From Roseovarius sp. (GTDB taxonomy: Bacteria; Pseudomonadota; Alphaproteobacteria; Rhodobacterales; Rhodobacteraceae), in the NCBI GenBank assembly GCA_021767845.1, contig JAASSQ010000067.1, forward strand, positions 1-12,589: a stretch of 12,589 nt of DNA, written 5' to 3'. The notes beneath the pieces are model-generated. The model made no database searches and had not been told where the DNA came from. It saw only the letters and a list, made by a program, of their open reading frames with translations. The stretch's first letter is position 1. Each line of letters opens with the position of its first letter. The position numbers and the translations under genes were made by a program. Of the stretch, positions 6,841 to 12,589 are shown in pieces.

Positions 6841-7704
6841 TCATCCCGCGCGGATCATCGACCCTGCGCCATGTTCGGTATAGAGTTCCAACAGCACCGC
6901 ATTCGGTGCCCTTCCGTCAATGATCACCACCGCGCGCACCCCGCCCTCGATGGCCGCGAGCGCGGTTTCGGTTTTCGGAATCATGCCGCCCGCGATGATC
7001 CCGTCCTTCGTCATCTCCCGAATCTGGTCAGCGGTCAGTTCCGTCACCACCTCACCCGAGGAATCGCGTACACCGTCGATATCGGTCAACAAAAGAAGGC
7101 GATCGGCCTTCAATGCCGCCGCGATCGCGCCGGCGGCCGTGTCGCCGTTGATGTTGAAGGTCTCGCCGTTTCGCCCCGCACCAAGCGGTGCGATGACCGG
7201 GATCGCGTCATCATGGAACAGGGTGTGCAGAATGGCAGGGTCGATCTCGGACGGTGTGCCCACCAGCCCAAGTGCAGGGTCCGCCGGATCGCAGGTGATC
7301 AGCCCCGCATCCTTGCCCGACAGGCCCACGGCCTTGCCCCCTTGGGCATTGATCGCCTGCACGATCCGCTTGTTCACGCGGCCCGACAGTACCATTTCCA
7401 CCACTTCCATCGTGGCCTCGTCCGTCACGCGCTTGCCGTTCACGAAATCCGACTGGATGTCCAGCTTGGCCAGCATCTCGTTGATCATCGGCCCGCCGCC
7501 ATGCACGATCACCGGGTTCACGCCGACCTGCTGCATCAGGACCACGTCGCGGGCGAAGGTCTCCATCGCCTCGTCGCTGCCCATGGCATGGCCGCCAAGC
7601 TTGATGACGACGATCGCGCCGTCGTAGCGTTGCAGATAAGGCAGGGCCTCCGACAGGGTGCGGGCGGTGGCGATCCAGTCGCGGTTCATGTCACGTTTCT
7701 TCAT
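6841..7704 (-). CDS. argB: Acetylglutamate kinase
   Basis: Encodes 287 residues. It phosphorylates N-acetylglutamate with ATP, the second step of arginine (ornithine) synthesis, in the cytoplasm. Family motifs are intact: the phosphate-binding VVIKLGGHAM (32-41, with K35), VHGGGPMINEML (67-78), the substrate arginine in NGKRVT (89-94), SGKDAGL (129-135), FNINGDTAAGAIA (183-195), LLLLTDIDGV (203-212) and GGMIPKTETAL (239-249). The N-terminal helix and the C-terminal EHGAGSMI resemble arginine-inhibited hexameric forms, so feedback by arginine is likely but inferred. Start is uncertain: ATG 7704 is used here, while ATG 7689 (MNRDW) is equally plausible and neither has a strong Shine-Dalgarno site. 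No other arginine gene is adjacent. Confidence 0.95.
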   Translation of the reverse strand: MKKRDMNRDWIATARTLSEALPYLQRYDGAIVVIKLGGHAMGSDEAMETFARDVVLMQQVGVNPVIVHGGGPMINEMLAKLDIQSDFVNGKRVTDEATMEVVEMVLSGRVNKRIVQAINAQGGKAVGLSGKDAGLITCDPADPALGLVGTPSEIDPAILHTLFHDDAIPVIAPLGAGRNGETFNINGDTAAGAIAAALKADRLLLLTDIDGVRDSSGEVVTELTADQIREMTKDGIIAGGMIPKTETALAAIEGGVRAVVIIDGRAPNAVLLELYTEHGAGSMIRAG

Positions 7705-7728
7705 CTTTGCGGTCCCAAGGTCCAACGG

Positions 7729-7757
7729 GTTATCCCCGCGCAGGCCGTTACCTTCAA
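7729..7757 (-). promoter_or_regulatory. candidate sigma70-type promoter for argB
   Basis: On the minus strand TTGAAG (7757-7752) and GATAAC (7734-7729) are separated by 17 bases, each matching four of six consensus positions. Transcription would begin about 18 bases before ATG 7704, or about 33 before ATG 7689, which makes the second start somewhat more attractive. It lies in the 70-bp gap after engB and would allow argB, the ferredoxin-like gene and sixA to be expressed apart from yidC. Confidence 0.35.
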
Positions 7758-7774
7758 GGGATTTTCGCCCACGG

Positions 7775-8425
7775 CTATTCCAGCGTTGCGATCACGGCGC
7801 GCAGCGTGGCGATGCCGTCGCCCTTTTCGCTCGAGGTCAGGATCAGTTCGGGATAGGCCGCGGGGTGCCCGGACAGCTTGCCCCGGACCTGGTCCAGCAC
7901 CTTGTCGCGGTCCTTGGCCTTGACCTTGTCGGCCTTGGTCAGAACGCATTGGAAGGTGACGGCGGCGCTGTCCAGAAGGCTCATGATCTCTTCATCGACA
8001 TCCTTGATCCCGTGCCGCGCGTCGATCAGCACGAAGGCGCGGCGCAGGTTCTGGCGGCCGGACAGGTATTGTTTCAAAAGCTCTTGCCACGCGGCCACCT
8101 TGGCCAAGGGCGCATTTGCATAGCCATAGCCGGGCAGATCCACCAGGAAATGGCTCTCGCCAAGCGTGAAATAGTTGATCTCCTGGGTGCGCCCCGGCGT
8201 GTTCGACGCCCGAGCGATGGCCTTGCGGCCCGTCAACGCATTGATCAGGCTGGATTTGCCCACGTTCGAGCGGCCCGCGAAACACACCTCGATCCGATCC
8301 GACGGCGGCAGGCCCGACATGGCCACCACGCCCTTCAGGAATTCGACCGGCCCGGCAAACAGCAGCCGCCCCTTTTCCGAGGCGAACTGATCGGGTGTTT
8401 CGGCCAAGGGGAAAGGCAAGGTCAT
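7775..8425 (-). CDS. engB: Ribosome biogenesis GTP-binding protein EngB/YihA/YsxC
   Basis: Encodes 216 residues, a TrmE-Era-EngA-EngB-Septin-type GTPase that acts late in assembly of the 50S ribosomal subunit and is often essential. The G motifs are clear: G1 GRSNVGKSS (51-59), G2 in NTPGRTQEIN (75-84), G3 DLPGYGYA (96-103), G4 TKAD (163-166) and G5 near TSSEKGDG (197-204). Length is typical for the family. The ATG at 8425 overlaps the TGA of the MOSC gene (ATGA), with GAGG about eight bases upstream inside that gene, so translation is probably coupled. It acts in the cytoplasm. Nothing is missing or unusual. Confidence 0.96.
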   Translation of the reverse strand: MTLPFPLAETPDQFASEKGRLLFAGPVEFLKGVVAMSGLPPSDRIEVCFAGRSNVGKSSLINALTGRKAIARASNTPGRTQEINYFTLGESHFLVDLPGYGYANAPLAKVAAWQELLKQYLSGRQNLRRAFVLIDARHGIKDVDEEIMSLLDSAAVTFQCVLTKADKVKAKDRDKVLDQVRGKLSGHPAAYPELILTSSEKGDGIATLRAVIATLE

Positions 8426-9171
8426 TCCAGCACCTCGACAGTATCGCCAATCGTGACATCCCCGGTCTGGGTGACCTCGGCATAGACCCCGAAATTCTGG
8501 TGGCTGAACGCCTTTTTCAGTGTGCCAAGCGTGTCGGCATCGCGCAGCCCGGTGTCGGGATTGGCCGTGGTGGCGAGGCAGCGCAGGATCGGCTCACGCA
8601 CGGCAAGGCGCGCATCGCCCACCCGGATCGTCTTGCCGACCCAGTCGAACTCCTGCCAGGCACCGAGCCCGTCGATATGCACGTTGCCGCGCCACCTGAG
8701 CGGGGAAACATCCATTGCCATGGCATCGCCAACCGCCGCGTTGGAGGCAAGGTTCAGAAGGCTGATCGAGGGATAGTCGGTATCCGTCATGCCGCGCCCC
8801 TCGACCCGGATGACGCGTGCCGATTGGGCCCGGTTTTCCGGCATCAGGGGGCGCACCCACTCCAGAAAGGCGCGGCTTTCGTGATCGGGATCGAATGTCA
8901 GGTCCGGCCGGTCAGGGTGGCTGAGCGTGACTCTCCGCCCATCCTCGTGGCAGCGAGCCGTGATCGCCATCAGGGCAGGGGCCTTGGCGCCGCGCGAGAA
9001 ATTCTGGCACGCGGACCAGGCGCTTTCCTCTGCCTCGGCCAGCTCATGCGCGACAGCCCAACGACGATCCCAAGGCATCGTCTGCCCGGCGCTCAGCGTG
9101 ACGCGATCCAGTGCTTCGCGCCCATGACCCTTGATCGGGTGACGCCACAGGGCTGCCACCCGCCCGGTCAT
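8422..9171 (-). CDS. MOSC domain-containing protein
   Basis: Encodes 249 residues. An N-terminal beta-barrel region begins with WRHPIKGHGRE (9-19), the usual MOSC_N start. The C-terminal MOSC domain (about 115-249) contains SISLLN (135-140), RWRGNVHIDG (159-168), W-x-EFDWVGKTIRVGDARL (172-189) and RCLATTANPDTG (197-208), whose C198 is the conserved cysteine that in this superfamily can bind sulfur or coordinate molybdenum. Relatives include mARC- and YcbX-type molybdenum enzymes and the molybdenum-cofactor sulfurase tail; which activity applies cannot be told. The start overlaps the yidC stop and the stop overlaps the engB start, each as ATGA, so it sits inside a coupled run. No signal peptide is seen. 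Confidence 0.88.
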   Translation of the reverse strand: MTGRVAALWRHPIKGHGREALDRVTLSAGQTMPWDRRWAVAHELAEAEESAWSACQNFSRGAKAPALMAITARCHEDGRRVTLSHPDRPDLTFDPDHESRAFLEWVRPLMPENRAQSARVIRVEGRGMTDTDYPSISLLNLASNAAVGDAMAMDVSPLRWRGNVHIDGLGAWQEFDWVGKTIRVGDARLAVREPILRCLATTANPDTGLRDADTLGTLKKAFSHQNFGVYAEVTQTGDVTIGDTVEVLE

Positions 9172-10994
9172 TTCTGATCCGTCTTGGGCTTGCGCTTGAA
9201 GCTGCCTTTGATGTTCCCCAGCACGTCGGGCTTGTAGCCTTGGCTGCGCATGATCAGGTATTGCTGAACGAAGGTGATCGTGTTGTTCGCGATCCAGTAG
9301 ATCACCAGCCCGCTTGCGAAGCTGCCGAGCATGAACATGAACACCCACGGCATCCAGGCAAAGATCATCTGCTGTGTCGGGTCGGTGGGCGCCGGGTTCA
9401 GCTTTTGCTGGAGCCACATCGAAATCCCCAGAAGCAGCGGCAGGATGCCGATAAAAATCAGCGCAAGGATCGATCCGGGCTCGGGCGCGGCCCAGGGCAG
9501 AATGCCCCACAGGTTATAGAGCGACGAGGGGTCGGGCGCCGAAAGATCCTTGATCCAGCCGATCCACGGCGCGTGGCGCAGTTCCAGCGTGACGAAGATC
9601 ACCTTGTAGAGCGAGAAGAAGATCGGGATCTGCAACAGGATGGGCAGGCAGCCCGAAGCCGGGTTTACCTTTTCCTTCTTGTAAAGCTCCATCATCTCTT
9701 TCTGGAGCTTTTGGCGGTCGTCGCCCGCGGATTCCTTGATCTTCTCCATTTGCGGCTGAAGTTCCTTCATCTTCGCCATGGAGACGTAGGATTTATAGGC
9801 CAGCGGCAGCAGAAGCGCCTTGATCAGAAGCGTGAGGCCGATAATCGCCCAACCCATCGACCCGGCCAGCCCCATGCCCGCAAGCGTCACGTTCAGCCAA
9901 TGGAGCACCGCGAAAATCGGCTTGGTCAGGAAGAAGAACCAGCCCCAGTCGATCGAGTCGAGGAACCGGTCGATCCCGCCTTCGTTCTGGTAGGCGCGAA
10001 TGGTTTCCCATTCCTTCGCCCCGGCGAACAGGCGGGTTGAAACCGCTGCGCTTTGACCGGGCGCAAGTGTCTCGGTCGCCTGCTTGACGGTGGTCTGATA
10101 GATGTTGCGGCGCGTATCCTCGAAAGTGGTGATCTGCGCCCCGTTGCCGCCGGGCACCAGCGTCGTCATCCAGTAGTGATCGGTGAACCCGGTCCAGCCG
10201 TTCTCGGCCACGCCGATGGTTTCATGGTCGGTCGCGGGTTCGAAATCGTCATAGTCGGTCTCGGTCAACTCGCCATCGACCATGCGGATGCCGCCCTCAT
10301 GCAGGATGAAGAAATTCTTCAGCCCCTCGGGTTCGCCATGCCTTGCAAGAATGCCGTAAGGCGCCAGCGATGTGGTCGCCGAGCCGGTGTTCTCGACCGA
10401 CTGGGACACCGTGAACATGAACTTCTCGTCAACCGAGATCTCGCGGCGGAAGGTCAGCCCCGCGCCATTGTCCCAAACCAGCGTGACGGGCGAGTCCGGC
10501 GTGAGTTCCTGGCCGCTCTCGACGTCCCAGATGGTGTTTGCGCCGGGCACGGTTTCGGCGCTCAGGCCTTGGCCCGGGGCCCAACCGAACAACGCGTAAT
10601 AGGCGTGATCGCTTCCGACCGGAGACAACAGGGTAACGATGTCCGAGTCCGGCTCCAGCGTTTCGCGGTAGTTGCGCAGTGCCAGTTGGTCGATCCGTCC
10701 GCCCTTGAGCGAGATGGAGCCTTCGAGGCTGGGGGTCGAAATGGGCACGCGGGGGGCCTCGGGCGCCGTCTCATCAGCGGCCGTGTCGGTGGCGGCGGGC
10801 GCCTCGCCGGTGGCTGCCGAGGGTGCGGTTGCGGTGGCCGGGGCAGTGGCGCTGTTGCCGGTCTCGCTGGTGGCCTCGGCGGTGGTGGCGTCCTGCTGCG
10901 GGGGTTCCGGCGGCGGGAACAGCACGAACCACACCAGAATGACGATGAAGCTCAGCGCGGTCGCGAGAATGAGGTTCTTGTTCTGATCGTCCAT
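9168..10994 (-). CDS. yidC: Membrane protein insertase YidC
   Basis: Encodes 608 residues, the Oxa1/YidC insertase that places proteins in the inner membrane alone or with Sec. The first membrane segment is at about 8-26. A Pro/Ala/Thr-rich, low-complexity linker (27-85) leads to the periplasmic P1 domain (about 86-345). The conserved core includes segments near 350-372, 376-398, 449-470, 507-528 and 545-575. The cytoplasmic coiled region MAKMKELQPQMEKIKESAGDD (about 406-426) and EKVNPASGCLPILLQIPIF (441-459) match the family closely. The groove arginine of E. coli (R366) aligns with K392, so the positive charge is kept. The tail is basic (KRKPKTDQK). Start 10994 gives the typical MDDQNKNLILA; an in-frame GTG at 11009 is less likely. 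Neither start has a clear Shine-Dalgarno site. Confidence 0.96.
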   Translation of the reverse strand: MDDQNKNLILATALSFIVILVWFVLFPPPEPPQQDATTAEATSETGNSATAPATATAPSAATGEAPAATDTAADETAPEAPRVPISTPSLEGSISLKGGRIDQLALRNYRETLEPDSDIVTLLSPVGSDHAYYALFGWAPGQGLSAETVPGANTIWDVESGQELTPDSPVTLVWDNGAGLTFRREISVDEKFMFTVSQSVENTGSATTSLAPYGILARHGEPEGLKNFFILHEGGIRMVDGELTETDYDDFEPATDHETIGVAENGWTGFTDHYWMTTLVPGGNGAQITTFEDTRRNIYQTTVKQATETLAPGQSAAVSTRLFAGAKEWETIRAYQNEGGIDRFLDSIDWGWFFFLTKPIFAVLHWLNVTLAGMGLAGSMGWAIIGLTLLIKALLLPLAYKSYVSMAKMKELQPQMEKIKESAGDDRQKLQKEMMELYKKEKVNPASGCLPILLQIPIFFSLYKVIFVTLELRHAPWIGWIKDLSAPDPSSLYNLWGILPWAAPEPGSILALIFIGILPLLLGISMWLQQKLNPAPTDPTQQMIFAWMPWVFMFMLGSFASGLVIYWIANNTITFVQQYLIMRSQGYKPDVLGNIKGSFKRKPKTDQK

Positions 10995-11029
10995 TTCGGG
11001 GGGCCACACGTCTTTTTTCAGTCACCGCG

Positions 11030-11058
11030 GTTCAACAGAGTGCGCGGCCAAAGGTCAA
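11030..11058 (-). promoter_or_regulatory. candidate sigma70-type promoter for the yidC run
   Basis: On the minus strand TTGACC (11058-11053, five of six) is followed after 17 bases by TTGAAC (11035-11030, weak). The site lies in the 110-bp gap between ttcA and yidC and predicts a start roughly 30 bases before the yidC ATG. Weak -10 boxes are common in this group. Confidence 0.35.
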
Positions 11059-11104
11059 GGGGATTCAGGGAAACAGGCGCGGTTGTCGCGGTGCGCGGGG
11101 GTGG

Positions 11105-11974
11105 TCAGCGCAGTTTCGGCAGCGCGTCGGGATTGCCCTCTTCGGGTGGGGCACCGCGCGTCAGCCCGGCGAAATCGAAGAGGCCGGAGTCCAGAAGATG
11201 CGAGGGGCGCGCGTTCATCAGGGCGCGGAACATGACCTGCCGGCGGCCCGGTGAATTGGCTTCCCAGCCGTCGAGGATCTGCTTGACCTGCTGGCGCTGA
11301 AGGCCGTCCTGACTGCCGCAAAGATCGCAGGGAATGATGGGGTAGTCCATTGATTTCGCGAACTTTTCGCAATCCACCTCGGCCACGAAGGCCAGTGGGC
11401 GATAGACGAAAAGATCGCCTTCCTCGTTCACCAGTTTCGGGGGCATGGTGGCCAGCCGCCCGCCGTGAAAGAGGTTCATGAAAAAGGTTTCCAGGATGTC
11501 GTCGCGGTGGTGTCCAAGCACCACGGCCGAGCATCCCTCTTCGCGGGCGATGCGGTAGAGGTGGCCGCGGCGGAGGCGGGAGCAGAGGGCGCAGAAGGTG
11601 CGGCCCTCGGGCACCTTGTCCACGACGACGGAATAGGTGTCCCGATACTCGATCCGGTGCGGCACGCCCATCTTTTCCAGAAACTCGGGCAACACGGTGG
11701 CGGGGAAGCCCGGCTGCCCCTGATCGAGGTTGCAGGCAAGAATGTCGATGGGCAAAAGTCCACGCCATTTCAACTCGTTAAGCACAGCCAGAAGGGTGTA
11801 GCTGTCCTTGCCGCCGGACAGGCAGACAAGCCAGCGGGCGCCTTTCTCGACCATGCCGAACTGCTCGATCGCCTCGCGGGTCTGGCGGACGATGCGTTTG
11901 CGCAGCTTCTTGAATTCGGTGGTCGCGGGCGCCCCGGCAAAGAGCGGATGGATGTCTTGAGCGTCGTCGAGCAT
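11105..11974 (-). CDS. ttcA: tRNA 2-thiocytidine biosynthesis protein TtcA
   Basis: Encodes 289 residues. TtcA is the iron-sulfur enzyme that activates C32 of certain tRNAs with ATP and replaces its oxygen with sulfur. The PP-loop motif SGGKDS (53-58) is exact. C128 and C131 (CALC) together with one of C216/C219 (PCDLCGSQ) match the three cysteines that hold the [4Fe-4S] cluster in this family. GHHRDDILETFFMNLFHGG (154-172) is also diagnostic. Start 11974 (MLDDAQDIHP) was chosen. An in-frame extension upstream to about 12055 is open but is made of the GTAC-box element and is probably untranslated. No Shine-Dalgarno site is evident before 11974. The enzyme acts in the cytoplasm. The neighbours, a bd oxidase gene and yidC, show no functional link. 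Confidence 0.93.
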   Translation of the reverse strand: MLDDAQDIHPLFAGAPATTEFKKLRKRIVRQTREAIEQFGMVEKGARWLVCLSGGKDSYTLLAVLNELKWRGLLPIDILACNLDQGQPGFPATVLPEFLEKMGVPHRIEYRDTYSVVVDKVPEGRTFCALCSRLRRGHLYRIAREEGCSAVVLGHHRDDILETFFMNLFHGGRLATMPPKLVNEEGDLFVYRPLAFVAEVDCEKFAKSMDYPIIPCDLCGSQDGLQRQQVKQILDGWEANSPGRRQVMFRALMNARPSHLLDSGLFDFAGLTRGAPPEEGNPDALPKLR

Positions 11975-11980
11975 GGCGGG

Positions 11981-12061
11981 CTTTTGGTACGAAATTGCAA
12001 TTTTGTACATGGGTTTTGTACCAATCCGGCGCCCCGTGCACGGAATTTCGTACAAAACCCG
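11981..12061 (-). repeat. dispersed intergenic GTAC-box element, copy 2 (inverted)
   Basis: An 81-bp stretch that fills most of the ttcA leader. On the minus strand it begins CGGGTTTTGTACGAAA (12061-12046), passes a middle TTGGTACAAAA box and ends with TTGCAATTTCGTAC (12000-11987). GTAC cores lie at 12050, 12018 and 11987, giving spacings of 32 and 31 bp in the same order as copy 1, plus an extra GTAC at 12005. The first and last blocks are identical to copy 1 over 16 and 14 bp. Positions 11987-12008 form a 22-bp palindrome centred on TTGCAA with one mismatched pair. It ends seven bases upstream of the chosen ttcA ATG. Whether it is an operator, a promoter part or a mobile repeat is unknown. 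Confidence 0.75.
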
Positions 12062-12075
12062 ACAAATCCGGCGCC
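12023..12075 (+). repeat. 11-bp direct repeat AATCCGGCGCC flanking part of the element
   Basis: AATCCGGCGCC occurs at 12023-12033 and again at 12065-12075, 42 bp apart, in the cydB-ttcA gap. The first lies next to the middle GTAC box and the second just outside the end box. It may reflect a partial duplication within copy 2; copy 1 lacks it. Confidence 0.5.
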
Positions 12076-12087
12076 GGCCTGCCGCTC

Positions 12088-12110
12088 TGACCCGGCGCCG
12101 GCGCCGGTCA
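12088..12110 (-). terminator. GC-rich hairpin at the cydB stop, possible terminator
   Basis: TGACC (12088-12092) pairs with GGTCA (12106-12110), with two self-complementary GGCGCC units between them; the stop codon forms one arm. No T-run follows on the minus strand, so it is at best a weak or factor-assisted terminator, or a 3' protecting structure. Confidence 0.35.
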
Positions 12111-12589
12111 GTCGTAGCTGAGCGATGTCGCCTTGCCGCGGAACACGGTATAGGCGAGCGCGGTGTAGGCCAGGATCACCGGGATCACGATCAGCGCACC
12201 GTAGAGAATGATGCGCAGGCTTTCCGGTGCCGCGGCGGCGTCGTAGATCTCCAGGCGCTCGGGCACGACGTAGGGATAGAAGCTGTAGGCCATGCCGGCA
12301 AAGCCGAGCGTCATCAGCCCGATCGCGCCGGTGAAGGGCACCCAGGCGAAGCGGTCGTCGGGCGCGGGCAGGTGGCGCAGCGCGATCCACAGCCCGACGA
12401 TGAGCGCGAGCGACATCAGAGGCAGGGGGGCGAGCGCCACGAGCTGCGGCATCTCGAACCACTTGGCCATGATCCGGTCGGAGGTGAGCGGCGTGGCCAG
12501 CGATACCGCGCCCATGCCGAGGACCACGCCCCAGATGCCGCCGCGTGCCCATCTTACGGCCTTGCGTTGCAGCGCGCCGTCGGCCTTGA
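12108..12589 (-). CDS. cydB: Cytochrome bd-type ubiquinol oxidase subunit II (C-terminal part, cut by window edge)
   Basis: The visible 159 residues continue beyond the right edge; a whole CydB is about 330-380 residues. The fragment starts KADGALQRKAVRWARGG, a loop typical of CydB/CioB, then shows membrane segments beginning VVLGMGAVSLATPL, LVALAPLPLMSLALIVGLWI, FTGAIGLMTLGFAGMAYSFY and ILYGALIVIPVILAYTALAY, and ends with a short polar tail (FRGKATSLSYD). The FYPYVVP and DAAAAPESLRI stretches between the last two segments are characteristic of the family. Subunit II pairs with CydA in the inner membrane, where the complex oxidises quinol and reduces oxygen. Whether the enzyme is the high-affinity CydAB or the cyanide-insensitive CioAB form cannot be told without subunit I, which should lie beyond the edge. 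Confidence 0.88.
   Translation of the reverse strand, partial: KADGALQRKAVRWARGGIWGVVLGMGAVSLATPLTSDRIMAKWFEMPQLVALAPLPLMSLALIVGLWIALRHLPAPDDRFAWVPFTGAIGLMTLGFAGMAYSFYPYVVPERLEIYDAAAAPESLRIILYGALIVIPVILAYTALAYTVFRGKATSLSYD

Noticed and set aside
6451..7923. 490-codon open frame on the plus strand across the ferredoxin-like gene, argB and engB
   Set aside because: It runs opposite three well-supported genes and is rich in Arg, His and Pro with no motif; it is a shadow of their codon bias.
10053..11300. 415-codon open frame on the plus strand opposite yidC and ttcA
   Set aside because: It crosses the yidC-ttcA gap on the opposite strand, and its Gly/Arg-rich low-complexity content reflects the Ala/Thr linker of YidC in reverse.
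12046..12061. parS-, LexA- or FNR-type binding site within the GTAC boxes
   Set aside because: The boxes do not fit parS (TGTTTCACGTGAAACA), alphaproteobacterial LexA (GAACN7GAAC) or FnrL (TTGATN4ATCAA).
1..12589. mobile element, prophage or defence system
   Set aside because: No transposase, integrase, terminal repeats, toxin-antitoxin pair or nuclease/helicase gene is seen. All genes longer than 100 codons fit core metabolism, transport, translation or respiration, with even composition.

Overview
The window looks like ordinary chromosome from an alphaproteobacterium of the Rhodobacterales (Rhodobacter/Roseobacter lineage). The grounds are the GC-rich composition, an AapJQMP/BztABCD-type amino-acid transporter, an ATP12-family F1-ATPase assembly chaperone, and a yidC-MOSC-engB-argB run in one block. 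This assignment comes from family knowledge, not from a database search. I see no rRNA, tRNA, CRISPR array, transposase, phage gene or integron.

Left half, plus strand. The last codons of a gene, possibly a HAD-type hydrolase, overlap the start of an ATP12-family chaperone gene (61-777). A 198-bp leader precedes the complete transporter operon. It encodes a periplasmic binding protein (976-1995), two permeases (2124-3392 and 3394-4749) and an ATPase (4765-5556). A strong hairpin without a T-run follows the binding-protein gene. A clear intrinsic terminator (5579-5605) closes the operon.

Right half, minus strand, converging on the transporter. In transcription order it holds the 3' part of a cytochrome bd-type oxidase subunit II gene (edge to 12108), ttcA (tRNA 2-thiocytidine synthesis), yidC (membrane insertase), a MOSC-domain protein, engB/yihA (ribosome-assembly GTPase), argB (acetylglutamate kinase), an eight-cysteine ferredoxin-like protein and a SixA-type histidine phosphatase. 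Four-base ATGA overlaps join yidC to MOSC, MOSC to engB, and ferredoxin to sixA, so parts of this run are probably translationally coupled. Promoter-like sequences sit just upstream of yidC and of argB.

The most unusual item is not a gene. Two intergenic stretches about 6.3 kb apart (5628-5707 and, inverted, 11981-12061) are copies of one roughly 80-bp element. Each has three TTTnGTACnAAA-like boxes with the same unequal spacing (32 then 31 bp), an identical 16-bp box at one end and an identical 14-bp stretch at the other. One copy abuts the sixA stop codon; the other is the 5' leader of ttcA. I cannot name it: it may be a dispersed intergenic repeat or a multi-site operator. Everything else is recognisable housekeeping and transport, and I found no convincing new multi-gene system.
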